From SHVZ01 sp044223515 (GTDB lineage: Bacteria; Pseudomonadota; Alphaproteobacteria; SHVZ01): a DNA stretch of 57,392 bases. Location of the stretch: NCBI GenBank assembly GCA_044223515.1, contig JBGALV010000018.1, positions 1 through 57,392 of the forward strand, written 5' to 3'. Shown here one piece after another: positions 43,333-50,243 of this stretch. Position 1 is the stretch's first letter. The number at the start of each line of letters is the position of its first letter. The notes below the pieces were generated by a model. The model ran no database searches. It had not been told where the DNA came from and saw only the letters and a program-made list of their open reading frames with translations. The translations under genes and the position numbers were made by a program.

Positions 43333-45668
43333 CGACGGCCTCGCTCGCCTTCGCTCCCGCCGCCGCGGCCGCGCCGTGTGCGCATTGCGGCCGGCTGGCG
43401 CCGGCGGGGCAGCGCTTCTGCTGCGGCGGTTGCGCGGCGGCCAAGGAGATGATCGGCGAGCTGGGGCTCGATGCATATTACGAGCGTCGCGAGGCGATGG
43501 GCGCGGCCGGCCGTCCGGCGTCGGACGCCGACGCGATTCCGGTTCTGCCGTTCGTCCGCGCCGAAGGTGACGGATCGCGGCTCGACCTGATGGTCGACGG
43601 GCTCGTCTGCGGCGCCTGCGCGTGGCTGATCGAGGCGGCGCTGGCGCGAGATCCGGCACTTGAGTACGCGCGAGTCAACCTCAGCCATCGCCGCCTTACG
43701 CTTGCGTGGAAGGGTCCGGCCGAGGCCGGCGAGCGGCTGGCGGGCATCGTGCGTCGTCTCGGCTACGCGGTCGCGCCCTTCGATCCGGAGCGCCTGGCAT
43801 CCGCCATCGACGCCGAGGAGCGCGATCTCCTGAAGTCGCTCGCCGTCGCCGGCTTTGCCGCCGCCAACGTGATGCTGCTGTCCGTCTCGGTCTGGTCGGG
43901 CGCGGTCGGCGAGATGGGGCCGGCGACCCGCGACCTGCTGCACTGGATCTCGGCGCTGATCGCGCTCCCGGCGATCGTCTATGCGGCCAGGCCTTTCGCC
44001 CGCTCGGCGTTCGCCGCGCTGGCGGCCGGCCGCACCAACATGGACGTGCCGATCACGATCGGGGTCACGCTCGCCTCGGTGATGAGCCTTTTCGACACGT
44101 GGCGCTCCGAAACGCATGCCTATTTCGACTCGGCTATCACGCTGCTGTTCTTCCTGCTGATCGGCCGCTACCTCGACCGGCACGCGCGCGGGCGTGCCCG
44201 TTCGGCGGTCGCCCATGTCGCGGCCCTGACCGCGCGCTCCGCCACCGTCCTCGATACCGACGGCTCGACGCGGATCGTGCGGCCATCCGAGGTCCAGGCC
44301 GGCACGACGGTGCTCGTCGCCGCCGGAGAACGGATCCCGGTCGACGGACGCATCGTTGACGGCGTGTCCGATCTCGACACGGCTCTGGTCACCGGCGAAA
44401 GCCTGCCGAAGCACGCCGTCGCCGGCGACGCCGTGCATGCCGGCATGGTCAACCTCACGCGCGGCCTTCGCATCGTCGCCGAACGGACAGGCGAGGCGAC
44501 GCTGCTGGCCGAGATCGGGCGGCTCCTGGCGGCGGCGGAGTCCTGCCGCTCCCGCTTCGTCGCGCTCGCTGATCGCGTCGCGCGGAGCTACGCGCCGGTC
44601 GTCCATCTCGCCGCGCTCGCGACCTTCCTCGGCTGGATCTTCATTGCCGGCGCCGAATGGCATCCGGCACTGTCGGCCGCCGTCGCGGTCCTGATCATAA
44701 CCTGTCCCTGCGCACTCGCCCTGGCCGTACCGACGGTCCAGGTCGTGGCCTCGGGCCGCCTCTTCCGGCAGGGCATCCTTCTCAAGTCGCCGACCGCTCT
44801 CGAGCGGCTGGCAAAGGCGCGGACCGTCGTCTTCGACAAGACCGGCACGTTGACCGTGGGACGCCCGGAACTCGTCGATGCTGTCGATGCCGACGCGCTC
44901 GCGCTGGCCGCCGGCATGGCCCAGGCGAGCCGTCACCCGCTCAGCCGCGCTCTCGTCCGGGCGTGCCCGGCTGCGCGCGTCGTCGCGGACGTGACCGAGC
45001 ATCCGGGCGAGGGGCTTTCGGTCGGGGATATCCGCTTGGGGAGCGCACGCTTCGCCGGTGTCGAGCGTGTCGGCATCGCCTGGAACGGTCCGGAGCTCTG
45101 GCTCGCGCGGCCTGGACGGGAGCCCGTCCACTTCCGCTTCGACGATCCGCTTCGTTCGGACGCGGCCGAGACGGTCCGCCAGCTCGCTGAAGGCGGCTAT
45201 CGCTTGATGCTGATTTCCGGCGACAGGCGCGAGGCGGTCGAGCGGATCGCCGCGGCGGTCGGCATCGGCGACTGGCATGCCGAGGTCGGGCCGGCGAGCA
45301 AGGCCCGGATGATCTCGACGCTGCAGACGGACGCGCCGACGGTGATGGTCGGCGACGGGCTCAACGATGCGCCGGCTCTGGCCGAGGCATCCGCTTCGGT
45401 CGCCCCGTCCACGGCGGCAGACGTGAGCCGGACGGCGGCCGACGCGGTCTTCCAGGGCGACCGGCTTCGGCCGGTGGCTGAAGTCCTCGAGGTGGCGCGA
45501 GGCTCCGATCGGCTGGTCCGGCAGAACCTCGGCCTCGCGCTCGTCTACAACCTGCTTGCCGTGCCGCTGGCGGTCACCGGCTTCGTCACGCCGCTGGTCG
45601 CGGCGATCGCGATGTCGAGTTCGTCGCTGCTCGTGGTCGGCAACGCCTTGAGGCTCGGACGGCGATGA
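43329..45668 (+). CDS. ccoI: Copper-exporting P-type ATPase for cbb3 assembly
   Basis: This 779-residue P1B-ATPase delivers copper to the CuB site of CcoN. A GTG at 43329 overlapping the ccoH stop (GTGA) is the only start that fits. The N-terminus has a cysteine cluster typical of FixI (CAHCG, then CCGGCAAAKEMI) and an HMA domain with CGACAW. Membrane motif CPC is at residues 459-461, the phosphorylation site DKTGT starts at Asp503, SRHPLSRAL gives the HP pair and VMVGDGLNDAPAL the hinge. The cysteine-rich N-terminus separates it from general copper-resistance CopA. Confidence 0.95.
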   Translation: MTTASLAFAPAAAAAPCAHCGRLAPAGQRFCCGGCAAAKEMIGELGLDAYYERREAMGAAGRPASDADAIPVLPFVRAEGDGSRLDLMVDGLVCGACAWLIEAALARDPALEYARVNLSHRRLTLAWKGPAEAGERLAGIVRRLGYAVAPFDPERLASAIDAEERDLLKSLAVAGFAAANVMLLSVSVWSGAVGEMGPATRDLLHWISALIALPAIVYAARPFARSAFAALAAGRTNMDVPITIGVTLASVMSLFDTWRSETHAYFDSAITLLFFLLIGRYLDRHARGRARSAVAHVAALTARSATVLDTDGSTRIVRPSEVQAGTTVLVAAGERIPVDGRIVDGVSDLDTALVTGESLPKHAVAGDAVHAGMVNLTRGLRIVAERTGEATLLAEIGRLLAAAESCRSRFVALADRVARSYAPVVHLAALATFLGWIFIAGAEWHPALSAAVAVLIITCPCALALAVPTVQVVASGRLFRQGILLKSPTALERLAKARTVVFDKTGTLTVGRPELVDAVDADALALAAGMAQASRHPLSRALVRACPAARVVADVTEHPGEGLSVGDIRLGSARFAGVERVGIAWNGPELWLARPGREPVHFRFDDPLRSDAAETVRQLAEGGYRLMLISGDRREAVERIAAAVGIGDWHAEVGPASKARMISTLQTDAPTVMVGDGLNDAPALAEASASVAPSTAADVSRTAADAVFQGDRLRPVAEVLEVARGSDRLVRQNLGLALVYNLLAVPLAVTGFVTPLVAAIAMSSSSLLVVGNALRLGRR

Positions 45669-45835
45669 ACGGACTGCTTTACCTGATCCCGGTGGCGCTG
45701 TGCCTCGGACTGCTCGGTCTGCTCGGCTTCCTGTGGTCGATGCGCTCCGGCCAGTTCGACGATCTCGACGGTGCCGCCACGCGCATCCTCTTCGACGATC
45801 CCCGTCGCACTTCATCCAAGGAGACTGAACGATGA
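45665..45835 (+). CDS. ccoS: cbb3 oxidase maturation protein CcoS
   Basis: This 56-residue protein begins MNGLLYLIPVALCLGLLG, a single helix, followed by FLWSMRSGQFDDLDGAATRI. The SGQFDDLDGAA-R-I segment is the conserved CcoS/FixS signature. It overlaps the ccoI stop by 4 bp. CcoS is needed to insert haem and copper cofactors into the catalytic subunit. It completes the ccoNOQP-GHIS set. Confidence 0.94.
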   Translation: MNGLLYLIPVALCLGLLGLLGFLWSMRSGQFDDLDGAATRILFDDPRRTSSKETER

Positions 45836-46029
45836 ACACTCTGCCGACCTCTTGGATCGTGGGCTTTGCCGTCACGATCTTCGGGTTGATCGGGCTGACC
45901 ATGGCCGCGAAATCCGTCGACATGGGCGTGAACCTGTTCGGTTCGCTGCTCTTCGCTTTCGCCGTCGGCTTCGACTTCTGGCTGATCAAGCGCAGCTACG
46001 ACCTGGCCGAGCTCGCCGACCGCAGGTGA
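45832..46029 (+). CDS. Small two-helix membrane protein after ccoS
   Basis: This 65-residue protein of unknown function has two hydrophobic segments (SWIVGFAVTIFGLIGLTMAA and LFGSLLFAFAVGFDFWLI) and a charged tail (KRSYDLAELADRR). Its ATG overlaps the ccoS stop by 4 bp, the same coupling used throughout the ccoGHIS run, and its stop overlaps a GTG start of the next frame. I do not recognise it. Its position suggests a helper of the cbb3 system. Confidence 0.65.
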   Translation: MNTLPTSWIVGFAVTIFGLIGLTMAAKSVDMGVNLFGSLLFAFAVGFDFWLIKRSYDLAELADRR

Positions 46030-46331
46030 GGCTTCTCGTTCGGACGCTGGCCGCCTGGATCGCGATCATGGTCCTGGAGGTGGGCAACGGCCTGCTCCGG
46101 AAAGTGATCGTCGAGCCGCTGGTCGGCGACCTCGTCGCACGCCAGATCGGCGTCGCCATCGGCTCGCTGATGGTCGTTCTCGTTGCCTACCGGCCCCCTT
46201 CGCCGGGACCTGGCTTTACCGCAGCGTCCGGGTTCGCCGGAGGCGTCGAGCGCGGACGCGCCGGACGTCCGATACGTCCGGTTCAGCTCCGGCACGGTCC
46301 GCCTAGCCGGATCTCTGCTCGATCCAGTTGA
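46026..46331 (+). CDS. Hypothetical membrane protein, possibly degraded at the C-terminus
   Basis: A GTG at 46026 overlaps the previous stop and opens 101 codons. The first 55 residues look real: a hydrophobic segment (LAAWIAIMVLEVGNGLL), a basic region and a second helix (GVAIGSLMVVLVAY). The remainder is Pro/Gly/Arg-rich low-complexity sequence that looks like translated non-coding DNA. The gene may have lost its original end through a frameshift near 46190. It converges on the gene ending at 46303 with a 29-bp overlap. Confidence 0.45.
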   Translation: MRLLVRTLAAWIAIMVLEVGNGLLRKVIVEPLVGDLVARQIGVAIGSLMVVLVAYRPPSPGPGFTAASGFAGGVERGRAGRPIRPVQLRHGPPSRISARSS

Positions 46332-46548
46332 GGAGGCGACGGCGCCAGGGCGGCACGTCGAGCGCTATGAGGGCGGCGCCCAGCGGCAGCATCCAGAAGC
46401 CCAGGATCGGCAGGAAGCCGAAGACGCCGCCAACCATCAGCGGGATGCCGAGCAGGGTGCGAAGCCCGCGCGGAACCCTCTCGCCCCACTCGACGGCGCG
46501 TCGGAATGCATCGAACAGGCGCTGCTTCAACGAACCTTCATCGGCCAT
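46303..46548 (-). CDS. Small hypothetical membrane protein
   Basis: This 81-residue protein starts at the ATG at 46548 (MADEGSLKQRLFDAFRRAVEWG); an in-frame ATG 27 bp upstream gives a basic leader. Two short hydrophobic stretches (LLGIPLMVGGVFGFLPILGF and WMLPLGAALIALDVP) are followed by PPWRRRLLNWIEQ. The layout resembles small conserved alphaproteobacterial membrane proteins of unknown function. It stands alone between the cbb3 cluster and an amidase gene. Confidence 0.6.
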   Translation of the reverse strand: MADEGSLKQRLFDAFRRAVEWGERVPRGLRTLLGIPLMVGGVFGFLPILGFWMLPLGAALIALDVPPWRRRLLNWIEQRSG

Positions 46549-46657
46549 CGGCTTCCTCGTCGGGTGTCTCTTCAACCTCGTCCGACGCGGAAGGTTGCCG
46601 AGGTATAGCCGGGCTGCCGCTCTCGCTCAGGTGAGTTGGCGGCCGCGCGTGGTTCCG

Positions 46658-48160
46658 TCAGCCGATGCCTTTCCAGGGCTCCGGTGCCAACGGCGGCGTC
46701 GTCACCTTGTACTCGTTCGTGATGGCCGCGGCTTTGGCCAGCTTCCTGAGATCCGGCAGCGGCCGGCGGAGGTCGGGGTCGTCGGCGCAGGCGCTCTCGA
46801 TCGCGTGCGAGGCGTGCAGGGTGAAGAGGTCGGCTGCGGCCGGCCCGGTGATCATCATGCCGAAGGGGGTTCCGCTCGGCTCCAGTCCCATCGGTAGCGA
46901 CAGGCTCGGATTGCCGGTCAGCGAGATCATGTAGGTCAGGGAGAACCAGCGGTAATAGGTCGGCAGGCGCTTGCCGTTGATCTCGTTCATGTAGAGCTGG
47001 CTCCACTTGAACGGGGGAATGGCCACGGTCGGTGAGAGGATCAGGTCGTACTCCTGATAGACCGATTGCACCGAGCGGTAGATCCGCGTCTGCTCGGCCT
47101 GGGCCCAGGCGACGTCCGCCGCCGAGCGCAGGCCTTCCTCGTAGTTGGCGACCATGTTGGGGCCGAGCAGGTGCCGGTGCTTGGTGTAGTTCTCGCGCTG
47201 GCCGTTCAGCATGCCGGTCGCGCGCAGCACGCCGAAGGCCTCGTGCGCGCGCCCCATGTTCGGCGCAATCGGATCGAGCGTCTTGAACAGCGACTTCAGC
47301 TTGGCGATGCGCTGCTTGAAAGTTCTGGCGATGCCGGTGTCGACCGGGCAGGTGCCCCAGTCGAGCGTGTAGCCGACACGAAGCTGCGAGAGGTCGACCG
47401 GCACGGGATCGAGGAAGCTGTCGCTGTCGATGGGCCGCGACAGCGGATCGCGCTCGTCGAAGGCCGCCTGGGCCGAGAGCAGCAGGCAGGTGTCGGCGAC
47501 GGTGCGGCCCATCGGCCCGTGGGTCGGGATCATGTTCCAGCCCTGGGCGCGCTTGTCGGTCGGAACCAGGCCGGGCGAGGGGCGGAAGCCGACGATGCCG
47601 CAGAAGGCCGCCGGGATGCGGAGCGAGCCGCCGCCGTCCGAACCCGTGCAGATCGGCAGCATCGAGGTCGCGAGGGCCACCGCCGAGCCGCCGGACGAGC
47701 CGCCCGGCGTCCGCTTCGGATCGAACGGATTGCCGGAGGGGCCGTAGACCGGGTTGTTGGAGTTCGCGCCGGCGCCGAACTCGGGCACGTTGGTCTTGCC
47801 GACGACGATGGCGCCGGCCGCGCGGCAGCGCGCGACCATCGCGTCGTCCTGCTTCGAGCGGTTGTTGCGGAAGATCGGCGAGCCGAAGCTGTTGATCAGC
47901 CCGGCCGCGTCGTCGAGATCCTTCACGCCGAGCGGCAGCCCGTGCAGCGCGGGCAGGTCGTCGCCGGCCATCACCGCCTTCTCCGCCGCCTTCGCCTCCT
48001 TCTGCGCCCGATCCCAGATCGTGTCGGTGACCGCCTTGACCGCGTGGTTCACCTGATCGATGCGGCGGCGGCAGCTTTTCAGCAGCTCGACCGGCGACAG
48101 CTTGCGTGCACCGATCAGGCGGCGCGCCTCGACGGCGGAGAGATCGCAGGGTTCGGTCAT
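46658..48160 (-). CDS. Amidase signature family hydrolase (copy 2)
   Basis: This 500-residue cytoplasmic amidase has an intact triad: Lys80 in GLPLGVKDLDDAAG, Ser155 in TPGGSSGGSA and nucleophile Ser179 in GSDGGGSLRIPA. It is clearly diverged from the amidase at 12783. It lies 46 bp downstream of soxA in the same direction, so it may be co-transcribed with the sox genes, though a functional link is not obvious. Substrate unknown. Confidence 0.9.
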   Translation of the reverse strand: MTEPCDLSAVEARRLIGARKLSPVELLKSCRRRIDQVNHAVKAVTDTIWDRAQKEAKAAEKAVMAGDDLPALHGLPLGVKDLDDAAGLINSFGSPIFRNNRSKQDDAMVARCRAAGAIVVGKTNVPEFGAGANSNNPVYGPSGNPFDPKRTPGGSSGGSAVALATSMLPICTGSDGGGSLRIPAAFCGIVGFRPSPGLVPTDKRAQGWNMIPTHGPMGRTVADTCLLLSAQAAFDERDPLSRPIDSDSFLDPVPVDLSQLRVGYTLDWGTCPVDTGIARTFKQRIAKLKSLFKTLDPIAPNMGRAHEAFGVLRATGMLNGQRENYTKHRHLLGPNMVANYEEGLRSAADVAWAQAEQTRIYRSVQSVYQEYDLILSPTVAIPPFKWSQLYMNEINGKRLPTYYRWFSLTYMISLTGNPSLSLPMGLEPSGTPFGMMITGPAAADLFTLHASHAIESACADDPDLRRPLPDLRKLAKAAAITNEYKVTTPPLAPEPWKGIG

Positions 48161-48206
48161 CTTTTGGGTCTCGCAGAAGGGTGGGCGAGACCAGGATAGC
48201 CCAGAA

Positions 48207-48977
48207 CTAGGGGCGCACGCCCGGCGTCTCTATCGCCATGCCGCGGGCGCGGCTCATCAGGTAGAGCGTCAGGTCGACGTACTCGGGCGCGCCGTAGGCG
48301 TAGGGCTCGGCGCGCATGCCGATCAGGCAGTTGCGCAGCCGCCGCTGTAGCGAGCCTAGGCTCTGCCATTCCAGACGATAGATCGGATAGCCGGTCGGAT
48401 GCGCCTGCGGGATCGTCGCCGCGGCGAGCTTCTTTCCGAAATTATCGTCGTGGCACTGGGCGCAGGAGAGGTTGAGCTGGCCCTGGCGCCGGGTGAAAAG
48501 GTCCTCGCCGGCTTTGAGGAAAGGCCCGAGCCTCGGATCGGCCGGCGGCGAGATCGGCATCTCGCGGGACTGGCGCGCGACCGCCGCGGCGAGCGCCAGC
48601 AGCTCCTTGCTCTCGTAGGCGACGGCCTCGGCCTTCTGATTGTCGGTGCGGCAGAGGTTGATCCGTTGCTCGAGGTCGATCGGCCGGCTGCCGTTGCCGG
48701 AAAAGGCGGGGTATCGCGCGGCGACGCCGGCCATGGTCGAGATCGCGCCGTGGCAGTCGGCGCAAGACTTGGCGGCCGCGCCCTGCCGCCGGTTCCATTG
48801 CGCCTCGCCGTCGAGGATCCAGAGCATGCCGGGATTGGCGATGTCGTCGTCCTGCATCGCCTGCACGGCAGCGCTCATGTCGTGGTAGCCCGAGCGCCGT
48901 TCGCCCTCGGGGATCTCGGCGCGGGCGGCCCCAACCAGCAGAAGGCAGAGGGCGAGCAGCCAGCGCCGAAGGTTCAT
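48207..48977 (-). CDS. soxA: SoxA-type dihaem cytochrome c
   Basis: This 256-residue periplasmic cytochrome has a cleavable signal (LLALCLLLVGAARAE) and two haem sites, CADCH (Cys72, Cys75, His76) and CAQCH (Cys172, Cys175, His176). Cys217 in RLRNCLIGMRAEP sits where SoxA carries its cysteine persulfide haem ligand. With SoxX it normally attaches a sulfur substrate to SoxY. The ATG overlaps the soxZ stop by 4 bp. Both haem motifs are intact, so it is the dihaem form. No soxB or soxCD occurs nearby, so the usual thiosulfate pathway is incomplete within this window. Confidence 0.9.
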   Translation of the reverse strand: MNLRRWLLALCLLLVGAARAEIPEGERRSGYHDMSAAVQAMQDDDIANPGMLWILDGEAQWNRRQGAAAKSCADCHGAISTMAGVAARYPAFSGNGSRPIDLEQRINLCRTDNQKAEAVAYESKELLALAAAVARQSREMPISPPADPRLGPFLKAGEDLFTRRQGQLNLSCAQCHDDNFGKKLAAATIPQAHPTGYPIYRLEWQSLGSLQRRLRNCLIGMRAEPYAYGAPEYVDLTLYLMSRARGMAIETPGVRP

Positions 48978-49294
48978 GCGACGGTGAGCGAGGCGGTCTC
49001 CTCGACCTTGAAACCGTCGTCGCCGGTCCAGCGGAAGAAGAGGACGCCGGTCTCGGTCGCGGTGGTGAAGAACGAGATGAACGGGTTCGCCGCGATCGCC
49101 GAGGACAGCTTCATGCGGCAGACCTCGACGCCATTGTAGGTGCAGATGAAGTCTTCGATGATGTTGCGCGGGATCATCGTGCCGTTCATGCCCGGGCGGT
49201 AGCCGGTCTCCATCGGGTGCTGGATCAGCGTCTTGATCTCGATCACCTCGCCGCGCTTGGCGGTCTTCGGCATGCGGATGAGGGCGTTGGCCAT
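48974..49294 (-). CDS. soxZ: SoxZ carrier-partner protein
   Basis: This 106-residue protein is the beta-sandwich partner of SoxY (ALIRMPKTAKRGEVIEIKTLIQHPMETGYR near the start, shown by its MPKTAKRGEVIEIKTLIQHP core). It has no signal peptide of its own, as expected since it is exported together with Tat-targeted SoxY. The ATG shares a base with the soxY stop codon. The sequence is canonical, unlike the SoxY tail. Confidence 0.9.
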   Translation of the reverse strand: MANALIRMPKTAKRGEVIEIKTLIQHPMETGYRPGMNGTMIPRNIIEDFICTYNGVEVCRMKLSSAIAANPFISFFTTATETGVLFFRWTGDDGFKVEETASLTVA

Positions 49295-49770
49295 CAGGTC
49301 ACGTCCTCGGTGCAGGCGGCGATGGTGACGATCACGTCGACCGACGCCGTCCAGAAGGTCCCGTCGCTGAGCTCGGCGACCGCCACCACGCGCTGGGAGT
49401 CGGCGAGCTTGATATGGGCCTGGACGATCGCCTTGCCGGCACGCGGGCCGATATAGGCGTTCAGCACATGGGCTTGCGGGTTCTTCTCGTTGAAGACGTG
49501 GATCGCCTTGACGTGCTCCTTCGCCGTCATCGGGCTCTCGACTGCGACCTTCATCGGCACGGCGTTGCCGTTCTCGACGAGCGGGGGGATGTCGAGCGTG
49601 ACCTTGCCGGCATTGAGGGCCTTGCCGCCGGTGACCTCGCGGATCGCAGCCTCCAGCATCTCCGGCGTCGCGCGTGCGGGCGAGACGGGGAGGAGCGTGA
49701 TCATCGCGACTGCGCCGCTCGCGGCGAGGAAGCCTCGGCGGCTCACGGCCGGTCTCGTGCGATCGTCCAT
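49294..49770 (-). CDS. soxY: SoxY-type sulfur-carrier protein with non-standard C-terminus
   Basis: This 158-residue protein has a Tat signal (SRRGFLAASGAVAMITL) and a SoxY core (VENGNAVPMKVAVESPMTAK, HVFNEKNPQAHVLNAYIGP). Canonical SoxY ends in GGCGG, whose cysteine carries the sulfur intermediate on a flexible arm. Here the end is VTIAACTEDVT, so the cysteine (Cys153) remains but the glycines are gone and five residues follow it. The reading frame into soxZ is tight, so this is not an obvious frameshift. The carrier may hold another ligand or interact with other partners. Confidence 0.87.
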   Translation of the reverse strand: MDDRTRPAVSRRGFLAASGAVAMITLLPVSPARATPEMLEAAIREVTGGKALNAGKVTLDIPPLVENGNAVPMKVAVESPMTAKEHVKAIHVFNEKNPQAHVLNAYIGPRAGKAIVQAHIKLADSQRVVAVAELSDGTFWTASVDVIVTIAACTEDVT

Positions 49771-49773
49771 CGA

Positions 49774-50190
49774 TCAGTCCTTCAAGGTCGTCAGGTAGGC
49801 GACGACATCCTCGATCTGCTCGGCCGAGAGCAGCGGCTTGTCTGCAAAGGTCCGGGCCACGCGCGTCAGGCCATCGGTCCGGTAGTAGGGTGGCATGATC
49901 GTAGCAGGATTGAGGCGCGTGGCATCGACGATCCGGAGTCTCAGCTGTCCTTCGTTCCACCTGCTGCCGGCACCGGAAAGATCCGGCGCGAGGTTGCCCT
50001 GGAACTTCTCCTCGGGGATCGGCGCGGTGTGGCAGAGAAGGCAGAGCCCTACCTGGCGGTTGGCGACGATGGTACGGCCGCGCGCCGGATCGCCGGGCGT
50101 TCCGGTCAGCGATGCCGGGATCGAGTCTCCCGCCAGGGCCGCGCCGCCAAGGCTCGCCCCAAGCAGCACGACCGCGATCGTCGCCTTCAT
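49774..50190 (-). CDS. soxX: SoxX-type monohaem cytochrome c
   Basis: This 138-residue periplasmic cytochrome begins at the ATG at 50190 with a signal peptide (VVLLGASLGGAALAGDS). The haem site is CLLCH (Cys50, Cys53, His54) and a methionine ligand candidate is in PATIMPPYYR. It pairs with SoxA to form SoxXA. It lies 3 bp upstream of soxY and 53 bp downstream of the molybdenum hydroxylase gene, all in one direction. Confidence 0.9.
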   Translation of the reverse strand: MKATIAVVLLGASLGGAALAGDSIPASLTGTPGDPARGRTIVANRQVGLCLLCHTAPIPEEKFQGNLAPDLSGAGSRWNEGQLRLRIVDATRLNPATIMPPYYRTDGLTRVARTFADKPLLSAEQIEDVVAYLTTLKD

Positions 50191-50243
50191 CGGTATCTCG
50201 AACAGGAAGGCTTGGGGACGGCCAGGGCCGCCCCCGGTCTCTC

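Noticed and set aside
43311..45989. Very long open frame (about 890 codons) on the minus strand opposite ccoI
   Set aside because: It is the mirror of a well-supported P-type ATPase in GC-rich DNA, is Arg/Asp/Gly-rich, and resembles no protein family.
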